DNA of 46,877 bases from Gemmatimonadota bacterium (lineage in GTDB: Bacteria; Latescibacterota; UBA2968). Positions 7,484 to 17,181 of this stretch are shown in pieces (the stretch's first letter is position 1; every line of letters begins with the position of its first letter). The stretch is taken from the NCBI GenBank assembly GCA_026705765.1, contig JAPPAB010000008.1, forward strand, positions 1-46,877, in the 5' to 3' direction. The notes below the pieces were generated by a model that made no database searches, had not been told where the DNA came from, and worked only from the letters and a program-made list of their open reading frames with translations. The translations under genes and the position numbers were made by a program.

Positions 7484-10213
7484 CTAATCACCCAGCAAAA
7501 ACTGCGCCTGCTTGCTCACGCTGGGCGTATTCGGTCTGTTTAAATCCGTCACCACCACCTCAATCTCCAACTGCTCTTTGCTATTCTCGGGCACATCCAG
7601 CGCAATATAAAGCGGCTCCGATGTCGCGGTACCCGTATGCTCATAAGAAATCTGCACCCCATCGGCCCGCGGAGTCTGGCTCAACAGTCGTCCCAATCCC
7701 CGAATCAGGCCCGTACCCTGTACCCCCTTAAGTCTGTACTCCACGCGGTACCGGGTTTGCCCAAACGCATCCTGGCTCAAATTGTAAACCTCGTAATAGA
7801 GATAAACCGGTTGCCCCTTCGCAAAAGTCTTAGACGGCAGGGGCACCACCTGCAAATCCCCCTTTTGGAACTTCCCCACCTGCTCTCCCACCTCGACAAT
7901 CTGCCCCGCCAGTTCCAGATCGCTCAGCGCCAACGCTTCACCGCGGAAAGATGAGACCGCGACATAAGTCTTATGCACCTGAACTCTTCGGCTTATTGGA
8001 TCGCGCACCTGGGTTCCCAATAAATACTGCCCCGGAGACAGCGCCGCACGCACCTGATCCACCATCAGCGTCCCCTTCTCCACCTCCCTACTTATCGCCT
8101 CAGCCACCCGCACGCTATCTCGAAAAACCGGCCTCAACGAACGATCATAGACCACCACGTCTCGATCCAGCATCACCTGTGAATTTCCCGACGGCGTCAA
8201 AGCAGCCATCGGCACCCCCATATACGCCTCCATAGCTGTCTCTCGCTCCGATGCCCGGAAATTTGCCGTGTACATATAAAGATCCAGAGGATCGCCCCCG
8301 TAATCGTGCACATAAATCGAAGGCGTTTGAGACACAACCTGTGCCACAACCGTCTCGGGCGCCATCCGCGACCACAGCGCGTGATTGGGCGAATTGGGCG
8401 GAACAGGCGCGAAATCGAAAAACCCACTACCCGTCGGATCCAGAAACGTAATCTCGATCCCCCCGCCGATCTCGGCATAAATCCACGACTCCCACTTATA
8501 CCCCAATTCAGACCCATCGAGCATCACACTGCGCCTGCGCGGTATCGGGAAAGTCGGCACACCCCGCAACTCAGACGTCTCAGACTCCACCCCAAAACCA
8601 TAAGACGACCGCGACTGTCCGTGTACATGCTTGCTCGGCGACACTTCTTCCAGCGCATTTGCAGCCATCATATTCAGGCGATTCTTCACCTTTGCGACTT
8701 TCTCATCCGTCTCAAACACCAGATAATCCGACCAGCTCTGATGATCCGGGTGCCCCAGCCGAATATACACATCGCCCCGCCGGTCCCACCCCCGCCCGTG
8801 CCACTCTTCCAGGCCCTCGGCAAAATTCGAGCGCGCGAAATGCACCCGCCGATAATGCTCGACGCGTCGCTCGTTCACCTGTGTCGTCGGCGTGGGATCC
8901 CGCTCCAACCAGAAAACCTCTCGAAGCTGTGTTAGCGACCGCCCAAAAGCGCCCTGAATTTTGGAAAGCACCTCGGCAGACGCCACCAGAGACAAATCCT
9001 GGTAATACTCCCGCTCTGTCGGATCCAAAAACTGAAAAAAGCGCTCAAAAGCCGCCTGCGCCTGGACAAAATCCCCCTGCTCAACATACATCTCTGCCAA
9101 AAGCGGCAAATACTCCTTCGGCTTTGTCTGTGCCATCTCCTCCAACTCACCCAGACTATAAGTTTTCTCCCCCGCGCTCTTCAGCCGCATCGCCACAAAC
9201 GCCAGACGCGCAGGCGTAATGGGATGACCGGGATTTACCGCTATCTGCCGCGAATACGCTTTCATCGCCTTGTCGTAATAGTGCAGCGACTCGTAAAAAA
9301 CGCCCAGCTTAAAATACGCGTCATAATGACCCGGAAAAAGCGCCACCACATTGCCAAAATAGTGATCCAGATCCACCCGATCCATCCCCACCATCGCCAG
9401 ATGGCACATCCCCAGATTATAGTATGCCGCCGTATATGCCTTGTCCATCGCGCAGGTCTCGCGGAACAACCTCAGTGCCCGCGACTTCTGCCCCGGCATC
9501 TTCAACGCCGCCAGCGCCCTTCCATTGCGCGCCTCCACAAATTTCCTCTGCTTCTTAATCGCCCTTAAGAACAACGCCTCCGCTTCTTTTACCTCATCCT
9601 GCTCCAGACGAAGATAGCCCAGCGCGCACATCGCAACCACATCATTCGGGTGTAAAATCAGCATCCGGTCGCAAATACGGGCAGCCTCCGCCACCAGCTT
9701 TTCATCCGGTGTTTGCGCCCGCGTGATATACTTATTCGGAATCAGTCCCCCCCGCTCAAAATACGCATCCGACACCGTTACATGGCGACGACCAAAGTGA
9801 TAACCGTAATAATACTTCAACATCAGCGGATTGCGCCCCTGCCAGAACCGCGCCAAAAACAAACCCTTCGCCTTCCGATCCAGCGCCTTGTAAAAAGCCG
9901 CTGTATCCGCACTGGCAACCTCGCCCAAAATCAAACCCGCCACCTGATCTTCAAACTCGCCAAAACTCGCCAGCAATTCCGCCCCGGCAAACTCCTGATC
10001 CGTCTCCAGTTCCCCCGCTTTATCCTCTCGCTCTAAAATTTTGATATGTACCCGCTTCACTCGAAGTTCACCGATCAAAGACTTGATCACTACCTCATCC
10101 TCTGACTCTGACACAATCTCGCCCTTCAACACCGTACCATCCTCCAGCAACACCGTTGCGCCATAAGCAGGCGCAACTGCCAAAAAGAGAAGTGTAATTA
10201 AAAAAGCCTTCAT
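7484..10213 (-). CDS. GWxTD/TPR exported protein, copy 1
   Basis: Read from the ATG at 10213 the product has 909 residues, beginning with a signal peptide (MKAFLITLLFLAVAPAYGA). A frame extension to 10276 exists but would bury this signal. Next come an SH3-like start (LLEDGTVLKGEIVSES), TPR-type helices over about residues 110-430 and a GWxTD-type domain centred on WDRRGDVYIRLGHP (Trp476). A C-terminal block follows with YMGVPMAAL and PSKTFAKGQPVYLYYEVYNL and the motif FGQTRY at 817-822. GWxTD proteins are found in Acidobacteria and FCB phyla, are exported and have no known biochemical role. Two relatives lie in this window. The stop is separated by three bases from the convergent TPR-parvulin gene. 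The upstream cassette is cut off by a terminator, so this gene should have its own promoter. Confidence 0.85.
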   Translation of the reverse strand: MKAFLITLLFLAVAPAYGATVLLEDGTVLKGEIVSESEDEVVIKSLIGELRVKRVHIKILEREDKAGELETDQEFAGAELLASFGEFEDQVAGLILGEVASADTAAFYKALDRKAKGLFLARFWQGRNPLMLKYYYGYHFGRRHVTVSDAYFERGGLIPNKYITRAQTPDEKLVAEAARICDRMLILHPNDVVAMCALGYLRLEQDEVKEAEALFLRAIKKQRKFVEARNGRALAALKMPGQKSRALRLFRETCAMDKAYTAAYYNLGMCHLAMVGMDRVDLDHYFGNVVALFPGHYDAYFKLGVFYESLHYYDKAMKAYSRQIAVNPGHPITPARLAFVAMRLKSAGEKTYSLGELEEMAQTKPKEYLPLLAEMYVEQGDFVQAQAAFERFFQFLDPTEREYYQDLSLVASAEVLSKIQGAFGRSLTQLREVFWLERDPTPTTQVNERRVEHYRRVHFARSNFAEGLEEWHGRGWDRRGDVYIRLGHPDHQSWSDYLVFETDEKVAKVKNRLNMMAANALEEVSPSKHVHGQSRSSYGFGVESETSELRGVPTFPIPRRRSVMLDGSELGYKWESWIYAEIGGGIEITFLDPTGSGFFDFAPVPPNSPNHALWSRMAPETVVAQVVSQTPSIYVHDYGGDPLDLYMYTANFRASERETAMEAYMGVPMAALTPSGNSQVMLDRDVVVYDRSLRPVFRDSVRVAEAISREVEKGTLMVDQVRAALSPGQYLLGTQVRDPISRRVQVHKTYVAVSSFRGEALALSDLELAGQIVEVGEQVGKFQKGDLQVVPLPSKTFAKGQPVYLYYEVYNLSQDAFGQTRYRVEYRLKGVQGTGLIRGLGRLLSQTPRADGVQISYEHTGTATSEPLYIALDVPENSKEQLEIEVVVTDLNRPNTPSVSKQAQFLLGD

Positions 10214-10289
10214 ATTGGTACCCTTTTCCTGAGAATAACCCCACGAAGGCAAATACAATACCCCTTCCCCGCACACCTGTCAAGCCATG

Positions 10290-10326
10290 AAAAAACGGCG
10301 GAAGGACATAGCGTCCCTCCGCCGTT
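10290..10326 (-). terminator. Rho-independent terminator after the first PorV-like gene
   Basis: A GC-rich stem of 13 pairs with one mismatch (10294-10307 with 10313-10326) and a five-base loop is followed on the minus strand by six T (A run 10290-10295). It lies 32 bases past the stop at 10359 and ends the TonB / secreted / PorV-like transcript. Confidence 0.9.
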
Positions 10327-10358
10327 GTGATCGTGGGCGAACCACCCCGATCAACGAC

Positions 10359-11477
10359 TTAGAAGGTAACAGCAGCGCTGAGGATATGCACCGAAGAAAA
10401 GAAAGCACTATCAAACTGCTTGAATGCATAATCCACCTTCACGCCCTGCCCACCTTCGGTCTTAAACTGCAACCCACCACCTGCAGAGATACCCTCTGTA
10501 TCGTGGTTGGTCTTATACCCACCACGCAGCGTAAAGCCAACCGAGGACCCCGCTGCGCGATACGTATATTCGGCACCGACGTGAATACGCTCATCAAAAT
10601 CGATGGGATTGTTCACATCCAGAGCCAGATCCAGATGGTGTGGCACAGGCGTATTGCCCATCATCGAAATCACATCGATGAGCAAACCCAGGCGGATATT
10701 CCTCGGCAGCTCAAACTGCTCCCGCTGATAAACCACCTCTGTGCTAAAATTCTGCACACTCATCGCCATCACCGTATTCCGGAACCCCGTATTGAAATAC
10801 GTGCCCAGGTCAAAGGCGAAGGCATTCTTGGAATTATCCACCGTCTGCCTGGAAGCTCCCAAAAAGATATTTCCGGTACCCAGGTTCTGATGGGCCATCC
10901 TGAGAGTCGCTCCTGCGGAAAAACGGTCGGTAATTTTAAGACCATAAGCCGCAGAAATGGCATAATTGCTGGTAGTAATCTCGCCCTCGTCTTTGAATCC
11001 GGCGCCAGCGGGGTTTGGATCAATGGATGTAGCATTGACAGTACCCGCATCGAAAGTCACAACCGAAAGACCGAACGTCCCTCTGCCCGGCATATTCACT
11101 GCAACGCCAGCCACCATACTCTTCGTATCGACGAGCCAATCCACATACGTGACATGCGCCTCTTTACCTTCCATAAAAGCCAGCGCACCCGGATTAAAAA
11201 GAATCGCCGAACCACTGCCGATCAACCCCACACCAGCACCACCCAGAGCAGCGGTGCGTGCATCGGTGGGAATAGACAGGAAAGCAAAACCAGCCTGTCC
11301 GGTCTTGATAAACGTCGGCGCGGCTTCTTCAAAGCCCGGAACAACGGGATCCAGTTCCCGAGCGCGACCTTCAAAGTTGTCGGTCACGCCGGTCGCAACA
11401 CTTCCCTGGGCAAACATATCGCTCGGCATCAGCCCCGCGCACAATAGCGCAATCAGAATATATTTTTTCACGATCAT
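10359..11477 (-). CDS. PorV/PorQ-type outer-membrane beta-barrel protein, cassette 1
   Basis: The 372-residue product has a signal peptide (MIVKKYILIALLCAGLMPSDMFAQG) and then repeated amphipathic strands typical of outer-membrane barrels. The segment IPTDARTAALGGAGVGL...ILFNPGALAF (about 67-105) is the signature of the PorV/PorQ (UPF0164-like) family, related to FadL-type barrels, and the protein ends in an aromatic-rich strand finishing VTF. In Bacteroidota PorV carries type IX substrates to the surface; a shared role here is inference. It follows the secreted FN3 protein after only nine bases, so it is the third gene of the cassette. A ribosome binding site (AGGAGGAT) lies just before the ATG at 11477. 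Confidence 0.85.
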   Translation of the reverse strand: MIVKKYILIALLCAGLMPSDMFAQGSVATGVTDNFEGRARELDPVVPGFEEAAPTFIKTGQAGFAFLSIPTDARTAALGGAGVGLIGSGSAILFNPGALAFMEGKEAHVTYVDWLVDTKSMVAGVAVNMPGRGTFGLSVVTFDAGTVNATSIDPNPAGAGFKDEGEITTSNYAISAAYGLKITDRFSAGATLRMAHQNLGTGNIFLGASRQTVDNSKNAFAFDLGTYFNTGFRNTVMAMSVQNFSTEVVYQREQFELPRNIRLGLLIDVISMMGNTPVPHHLDLALDVNNPIDFDERIHVGAEYTYRAAGSSVGFTLRGGYKTNHDTEGISAGGGLQFKTEGGQGVKVDYAFKQFDSAFFSSVHILSAAVTF

Positions 11478-11486
11478 CCTCCTTGA

Positions 11487-13643
11487 TTAGCGAACCACAA
11501 TGAATTTCTCGATATGAGTGCCCGGAACCTGGGGGTCCCTGCTCTCAATATGGGCAAAGTAGATACCCGACACCAGGAACTGGTTATTGTCGTTGATCAT
11601 CAGATCCCACGACAGATCGCCAGAACCCGCGGTGTGCTCAAACTCCTGAATCAGATCGCCGGTTATCGAGAAAATACGGATGATCGCGCTTGCAGGCAGA
11701 TTTACGAATAGTAGTTTATTGGCCTGACCCGTAAAATTGAATCCACCTTGCTCTAAATCGCCGCCCTGAATCTGGAAAGGATTAGGCACAATCCGCACAC
11801 TCGTAATATCCCGCCCAGGTGCGCGGAATGGACTCACGCCATCCCCCAGGGTGCGGGTGGCAAAAAAGCTGCTCTCCAGACCATTGGCATCAACGGCTGT
11901 AACCGCGTAATAATACCGCGTACCGCGAATCACAGTATCGTCATTGTAGGATGTGCCATTGACCGTGAAAACATCTCGCAGACTGGGTGGTTTTGTCTCA
12001 AAACCCGCCATGCGATAAACCCGGTATGAAGCCGCACCCGGAACAGCAGCCCAGGAAAGTTCGTTTTGATCCGGACCAGATGTTATTTCTATCCGTGAGG
12101 GCCAATCTGGCGTGGGCGGCAAAACGGGCTGCAAACCAACCACCGAGTTTACCTCGCGGTTGTTCCACGCCTTGTGCGCCACATCTACCGCCGCCTTCAG
12201 GGAATCCAATCCACTGTTGAGAAAAGCTTCTTTCTCATCAAAAGAAATAGAGCCTTCCGACCACATTCTGCCCACCCGTTTGTTCTCTTCGATGGATGGA
12301 CCCGTAACAATCCAGGCAGACACAATGTGAATACTCTCACCGGGATTCAGTTCGGGCCAGGGACCAAATGTCACCATCCATTCCCAGTATCCTTGCTGAG
12401 ACTCAACGGACGTCGCTACATTTCTAACGCGCTCGGCCCGCGTCGTATTCGACAGCGTGTAAAAATCGTGTACAGCCCCCATATCCGCACTATCTGTGGT
12501 AATCCAACTGGCGTCTGGCACCCAGCGGGCAACGCGCGGTTGCCGATTCTCGATATCAGGCTCATTCATACTGTCCAGCCAGTTGTCGGAAAGCGTATTG
12601 GGATCGCTCACCGGCGTCTTATCCACATGCAAAAACACCCGACCTTTGTATTCAGGCTCGAGAAACTCACCCGCATCGACCAGTGCCTCGCGGATCTCGT
12701 CCAACTTCGCGACACCCGCCGCAGGTGCCGGTTCGCCGCGATCATCGCCATCGGGCCGGGTACCTGTGCGGTCTGAGGCATTCCCATCGTAGGAATACAT
12801 CAGCTTGAGTTCATCATCCCAGTTGTTCACCTCGTCGAGAATCCCGTGCTCAATCCCCGCGTCAAACGGACGCGAATCATTCCCAAAAGTCGGCGTGATG
12901 TGAGAACCGCCAGAGGGACCGCGATTGGCCGCCTGCATAAACCAGTGGAAACCGAGATGGAAATTCTGCAGCACCGGATTCTTGTCGCGGGTTTCCGGAC
13001 TCAAGTCTGTACCGCGCTCACCGGTGCGCACATCGGGCACCCGGGGATTTTCGGGATACGTAAAGGTCTCAATCTGAAAAATAATATCCTGGGCTTCTGT
13101 ATTCGCCCATCGCCACGTCTGGGTCCTCTGGTGGATACCGCCAGTGTGGACGCGCTGACCTTCTTGATACACGTCTGAACCCAGTCCGGGAATCACGCCC
13201 TCAAACGCGTCGGCAGGTAATCCATCAAAGCGGGTATCAAAAACTGTCCATGCCTCCCGCTTGATCTCTGATCCATCCTGAATCAGCAGAGGTGGCGCAA
13301 TGCGAAATGCCTTGGGAGATCCTTTGCCCACCGCATTGAAGAAAGAACTCGAAATATCGGCAAGGTCATCCGTACCGTCGTTGACATACTTGGGAATGCT
13401 GGTATTGGCGAGTTCTGGAAAATGCGCAGAGTAGCTGGGCATATTGAAATTATCCATAATAATCGCCGACCTCAGCCCCCAGTTTCGAGCGACCAGGTAG
13501 TTGATATCCGGGTTGGTGCGCCCCTCGTTCAGGCCGCCGGGCCAGTGCGTGCCCCAGTTCCGTCCTGGATTTTGTGCGAAAGCACTTCCCGAAGAGACCA
13601 GCAATCCCAGAACTATCAGAAGGGGTACATATCGTCTCATCAT
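11487..13643 (-). CDS. Secreted protein with FN3 domain and type-IX-like C-terminal module, cassette 1
   Basis: The 718-residue product starts with a signal peptide (MMRRYVPLLIVLGLLVSSGSAFAQ). The large central part has no name that I can give; NPDINYLVARNWGLRSAI near the N-terminus and WPELNPGESIHIVSAWIV (about 440-460) are the most distinctive parts. A fibronectin-III-like domain follows (ITSGPDQNELSWAAVPGA...YRVYRM, about 535-610). The last 95 residues hold SVRIVPNPFQIQGG, IRIFSITGDLI, LSWDL and SGIYFAHIES, the FlgD/type-IX-sorting-like beta module. Such modules are recognised by secretion machinery in Bacteroidota. AGGAG lies about nine bases before the ATG pair at 13643. The TonB receptor gene ends 81 bases upstream, and a paralogous gene at 34204 occupies the same position in the second cassette. 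Confidence 0.8.
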   Translation of the reverse strand: MMRRYVPLLIVLGLLVSSGSAFAQNPGRNWGTHWPGGLNEGRTNPDINYLVARNWGLRSAIIMDNFNMPSYSAHFPELANTSIPKYVNDGTDDLADISSSFFNAVGKGSPKAFRIAPPLLIQDGSEIKREAWTVFDTRFDGLPADAFEGVIPGLGSDVYQEGQRVHTGGIHQRTQTWRWANTEAQDIIFQIETFTYPENPRVPDVRTGERGTDLSPETRDKNPVLQNFHLGFHWFMQAANRGPSGGSHITPTFGNDSRPFDAGIEHGILDEVNNWDDELKLMYSYDGNASDRTGTRPDGDDRGEPAPAAGVAKLDEIREALVDAGEFLEPEYKGRVFLHVDKTPVSDPNTLSDNWLDSMNEPDIENRQPRVARWVPDASWITTDSADMGAVHDFYTLSNTTRAERVRNVATSVESQQGYWEWMVTFGPWPELNPGESIHIVSAWIVTGPSIEENKRVGRMWSEGSISFDEKEAFLNSGLDSLKAAVDVAHKAWNNREVNSVVGLQPVLPPTPDWPSRIEITSGPDQNELSWAAVPGAASYRVYRMAGFETKPPSLRDVFTVNGTSYNDDTVIRGTRYYYAVTAVDANGLESSFFATRTLGDGVSPFRAPGRDITSVRIVPNPFQIQGGDLEQGGFNFTGQANKLLFVNLPASAIIRIFSITGDLIQEFEHTAGSGDLSWDLMINDNNQFLVSGIYFAHIESRDPQVPGTHIEKFIVVR

Positions 13644-13724
13644 AACAGATTATCTCCTGAAAAACAGATTGCAAACCTCCCCGGTTCCCCCCTCGTGCGG
13701 AAGGAACCGGAAGAGGTCTCAAAA

Positions 13725-16700
13725 TTAGAAGGACCAGCGCACGCCGAGGTGGATATCTCGCGGATTGATATAGAACAAATACGACCGCTGCGACATCACA
13801 CTCTCATCCAGTTCTTTGCCCGGCTTGTCGCCTTCTTGCAGATTCCCGCTCGCATCCACGGTCCAGCCCAATGCCTCCATATACCTCTTAAAGTTATTGC
13901 CCGAACTGTCGCCGAGATGGGATCGCGTATCCCATATCCGGGACGTAGAAGTCGTGGTAACATTCTTGAAGTTGAGCGGGTTGCGAATCTCCAGATAAAC
14001 CGTTGGCGCCATCTTTACGTCAAACATCTTGGCAAAGCGCAAATCCAGAAGTCTGGTTGACTGCCACTGTGCGTTATCCACAGAGCGCAGTGCCACGTCG
14101 TTGGACGGGTTGTAGTTGAACCACGACCCCGCCTGATGGCGGTAATAAAGGTTGGCTTCCCAGCCGCCTTTCAACATGTGCTGCTCGCCTCCGTAATCCA
14201 GCGGCGTGCGGAAATTCAGGCCAAACTTCAAAATCGGTCGCGCCTTAAAGCGAGGATTCGCACCAGCGGGGCTGCTCTCGATCAAGCGGAAGGGCGCGGT
14301 CGATACGGTCTGTACGTCGTAGATGCGCTCCCAGCGCACGATGCGCTTGCGCTCGGCGCGGAACTCATAGGACAAAAAGCCCGTCACAAACTGCCCGCGC
14401 GCCTTGCGCACAGACAATTCGAAACCGCGAATATCCTTCACATTCCCATTCATGTGGAAGCGCGTACTGCGACCCGTGGTATTCTGGATATACACTCTTC
14501 CCCGTTCCGTGTCTTTCTCGATGTCTTTGAAGAACACCGTGCCGTTGAACAGATACTGATTGGCGAAATTCCGCTCATAGCCCAGTTCATAAGCTATTGT
14601 CACGGGCATATCCAGCCACGGATTGCCGAACTGCTCCAAAGGCTCACCCAGACCGCTCTGCGTCTGATACAAATCCACAGAGGTCGGAATCTGTGCAAAG
14701 TGACCGTAGTTGAAGAACAGCTTGCTCTCTGCAGTAATCGGATGTGATATACCAACTCGAGGACTCAGCTTCCACTTTGTGGGCGGGCGCACGGCCTCTG
14801 CTTTGGAATACAGCAGCACGGCATTGGAGCCCATCCACTCGGCGTGTACCTCGTTGGGAATGTCGAAGTACTTGTCCGGACGGTGGAAGTCCAGGCGCAG
14901 ACCCGCATTCACCACAATCTGACGATACTCCATGCGATCCTGCAAGAACACGCCGCCGTAAAGCGGTGTGCGGACCCAGTAATTGTGAAAGTCAGCCGTA
15001 TCCGTCACTTCCATATTGGCGGGATCGTCGATATTGCCCGGACGGAAATTGACGTCTTCCAGGCTCGGATCCTGTACAGAAGATGCAAAACCGCGGACCT
15101 CGCGCAGGAAAAAGTGATGCACCTGCACACCGGCTTTGATCTGATGATTCGGCGTTACTTGAGACGTAATATCAAAAGTGTAATCGTCTTCCCAGGTATA
15201 AGACCAGTCGCCCGAACGCGCCGGGTTGCCGTCGCCACCGCGCATGCGATAAGCACCCAAAAGGTCAAAGGTTCCAGGCTTATACGTAAAGCCCTTGGGA
15301 CCTTCGTCCAGGATCACGGCACCGGCGGCCTGAGCCGCCTGATAGCTGCTCTCGGTAACTTCCTCAACGCGGCCATCTGGATATACCGCTGCTGCGGGCA
15401 CACCGCGCTTCTGCAAGGGTTGCCACGAAGCCTCAAAGTCGGCCTTACCCACGCGCACAGACAAATTGTAGAACGTCCTGGGAGACAGCGTGTGCGTCCA
15501 CGTCAACGTACCATACCGGCGGTTGATCGTTTCGATATTGCTGCCCGAACCCATCGCAAAAATATTCCGCGTGCGCAAATTGCTCACTTCAAAAGCAGGC
15601 GTGCGGGCAAATGTGCCCAAAAAGTTCCCGTACTTCGCGCCCTGAGACCAGCCCTTCAGGAAGCCCAAAGACAGCTTGGTCGTTGCTGTGGGCGTAAAGA
15701 TCGCCTTGGCCTGCCAGGTATCATCGCGATAATTGGGAACGGCCATCGTCCACGTATAAGCCGACTTTTCCCGGCGCGTGGAAAGCAAGAACGACACCTT
15801 GTCCTGTACGAGCGGACCGCCAACAGTCACATCGTAGGTATAATCCGCATCGCGGTCTGTGGCGTCGAAATTCTGCTGATACGGATAATCCTCATCCTGT
15901 GCAAAAGGACCTATGCCACTGGCTTCGGTCGCGATTCCGCCGACCTTCCGATGCTGGAAGTCCCAGATACCCTTGGCTTGCTGAGGCGTCGAAATCACAT
16001 CTTCGAAGGGACCGGCTTTCCATTCGCCAGCAGGTCCGCCCCTGTCTGCAAATATCTGATTCCAGCCAGCGAAATCCGGATTGCCGTCGCCATCTCTATC
16101 GGCAGTCGCCGACATGCTCTGGAACCGCCCCACATCCCACCAGTTATCGGTGCTGTACATGGTGGGACCAAAATACTTATTCGCTGCGGGACTCCACCGC
16201 AGGTCGCCAGCCGTCGTCCAGGCGCGAGGCTCGCGGTTGACCACGTTGATCACACCGCTGCGCACATCGCCGTACTCGGCATTGAACCCGCCCTTCAGAA
16301 TCTGAACCTCCTGAAGTGCTGTCTTGGAAAAGGACGAATAAGCACGGTTGTCCCGACTGTCTTTCATACTCACGCCGTCAACCATATAAACGATCTCGGT
16401 CTCGTTGCCACCGCGGATATTCAAACCCCAGCTATCCGTATCCACACCCACCTGCGTGGCAAACGCATCGCGCAACCGGGGTCCCACTGGCGGGGACTCG
16501 ATCTCTTTGGCAGACATAATCACCTGCGTATAAGACACATCCATCTCAACCGGTGGACGCTCTGCCGTCACCGTAATCTCTGCCAACTCTGCCGTTGTCT
16601 CGCCAAGCGAGAAATCCAACGGCGTGGTGCGGTCAATTGAAACCGCCACATCGCGCTGCGTCACAGCGCGATAACCCACCAGAGACGCGGTAACTTCGTA

Positions 16701-16931
16701 CACGCCCGGGTTGACGCGAATGATAAAGTATTCACCATTGACATCTGCCGTGGCACCCATTCTGGTACCCACAATCACCACATTGGCTCCCGGCAGAGGT
16801 TCGCCAGTGCCGGAATCGGTAATGCGACCCGAAATTTTACCCGTGGTGGTCTGCGCATCGGCCTGATACGTCAGCCCAAACCCCAGCGCAATGGCAAGCA
16901 AGGTTATAAACCCGGCTCTTAAACGATACAT
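13725..16931 (-). CDS. TonB-dependent receptor with carboxypeptidase-regulatory-like domain, cassette 1
   Basis: From the ATG at 16931 (GAGGAG five bases upstream) the product has 1068 residues and opens with a signal peptide ending YQADAQ. An in-frame ATG at 16997 would add 22 residues ahead of the signal and is less likely. Residues about 30-110 form a carboxypeptidase-regulatory-like domain (GKISGRITD, GEPLPGANVVI, NGEYFII, YRAVTQ). The plug follows (about 120-240) with ITVTAERPPVE, LNIRGGNETEIVYMVDGV, LQEVQILKGGFNAEYGDV and SGVINVVNREP. The rest is the barrel, ending in an aromatic strand (GVRWSF). Such receptors take up large nutrients using TonB energy; the ligand is unknown. No SusD-like gene is adjacent, so this is not a classical SusCD pair. 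It heads the minus-strand cassette. Confidence 0.92.
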   Translation of the reverse strand: MYRLRAGFITLLAIALGFGLTYQADAQTTTGKISGRITDSGTGEPLPGANVVIVGTRMGATADVNGEYFIIRVNPGVYEVTASLVGYRAVTQRDVAVSIDRTTPLDFSLGETTAELAEITVTAERPPVEMDVSYTQVIMSAKEIESPPVGPRLRDAFATQVGVDTDSWGLNIRGGNETEIVYMVDGVSMKDSRDNRAYSSFSKTALQEVQILKGGFNAEYGDVRSGVINVVNREPRAWTTAGDLRWSPAANKYFGPTMYSTDNWWDVGRFQSMSATADRDGDGNPDFAGWNQIFADRGGPAGEWKAGPFEDVISTPQQAKGIWDFQHRKVGGIATEASGIGPFAQDEDYPYQQNFDATDRDADYTYDVTVGGPLVQDKVSFLLSTRREKSAYTWTMAVPNYRDDTWQAKAIFTPTATTKLSLGFLKGWSQGAKYGNFLGTFARTPAFEVSNLRTRNIFAMGSGSNIETINRRYGTLTWTHTLSPRTFYNLSVRVGKADFEASWQPLQKRGVPAAAVYPDGRVEEVTESSYQAAQAAGAVILDEGPKGFTYKPGTFDLLGAYRMRGGDGNPARSGDWSYTWEDDYTFDITSQVTPNHQIKAGVQVHHFFLREVRGFASSVQDPSLEDVNFRPGNIDDPANMEVTDTADFHNYWVRTPLYGGVFLQDRMEYRQIVVNAGLRLDFHRPDKYFDIPNEVHAEWMGSNAVLLYSKAEAVRPPTKWKLSPRVGISHPITAESKLFFNYGHFAQIPTSVDLYQTQSGLGEPLEQFGNPWLDMPVTIAYELGYERNFANQYLFNGTVFFKDIEKDTERGRVYIQNTTGRSTRFHMNGNVKDIRGFELSVRKARGQFVTGFLSYEFRAERKRIVRWERIYDVQTVSTAPFRLIESSPAGANPRFKARPILKFGLNFRTPLDYGGEQHMLKGGWEANLYYRHQAGSWFNYNPSNDVALRSVDNAQWQSTRLLDLRFAKMFDVKMAPTVYLEIRNPLNFKNVTTTSTSRIWDTRSHLGDSSGNNFKRYMEALGWTVDASGNLQEGDKPGKELDESVMSQRSYLFYINPRDIHLGVRWSF

Positions 16932-17023
16932 AAACTCCTCCTTTGTTTTTCTTCCCCCGGCTATGGGAAAGACAAGGGAAAAGCCACCCTGGCTCATCCC
17001 GAGAAACTTCTCCTGACTACCTG

Positions 17024-17062
17024 CTACAACTTACAAAATACTATCGACAAGCCCTTGGACAT
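17024..17062 (-). CDS. Leader mini-ORF 2 (12 residues)
   Basis: ATG at 17062 opens a 12-codon frame, MSKGLSIVFCKL, ending TAG. AAGGAGG lies two bases upstream, closer than usual. Its ATG overlaps the stop of mini-ORF 1 as TGATG, the classic arrangement for translational coupling. No homologue is known to me; it may be regulatory rather than make a functional peptide. Confidence 0.3.
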   Translation of the reverse strand: MSKGLSIVFCKL

Positions 17063-17112
17063 CACCTCCTTATAATCCCCCCCCTGTAAATTTTAAAAGC
17101 GGGCTTGAGCAC
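17062..17112 (-). CDS. Leader mini-ORF 1 (16 residues, GTG start)
   Basis: GTG at 17112 opens a 16-codon frame (VLKPAFKIYRGGIIRR, initiator read as Met) that ends TGA inside TGATG. GAAAGGAGG precedes it with about four bases spacing. The frame starts about 24 bases after the start of transcription predicted from the downstream promoter-like element. Its 12-base CCGAAAGGAGGT recurs in the leader of the second cassette. Confidence 0.3.
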   Translation of the reverse strand: MLKPAFKIYRGGIIRR

Positions 17113-17142
17113 CCCACCTCCTTTCGGTCTGTGATATTAATC

Positions 17143-17171
17143 ATTATAAACTATAATTTCCAATAAATCAA
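17143..17171 (-). promoter_or_regulatory. Sigma70-type promoter, downstream of two
   Basis: On the minus strand TTGATT (17171-17166) and TATAAT (17148-17143) are spaced by 17 bases, a near-consensus housekeeping promoter pointing at the TonB cassette. Confidence 0.6.
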
Positions 17172-17181
17172 CAATTGCCCA

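Noticed and set aside
10287-11447. 386-codon plus-strand frame
   Set aside because: It begins inside the terminator hairpin and runs antisense to the PorV-like gene; no start signal.
14844-16640. 598-codon plus-strand frame
   Set aside because: Antisense to the TonB receptor, which has clear plug and barrel motifs; the shadow has no domain and an odd Arg/His/Ile composition.
13725-16931. Classical SusC of a SusCD pair
   Set aside because: No SusD-like gene is adjacent; the neighbour is an FN3 protein with a type-IX-like C-terminal module.
16932-17171. Known riboswitch (cobalamin or c-di-GMP) before TonB cassette 1
   Set aside because: I find no B12 box or conserved core of either class; the leader is better described by mini-ORFs and strong Shine-Dalgarno sequences.
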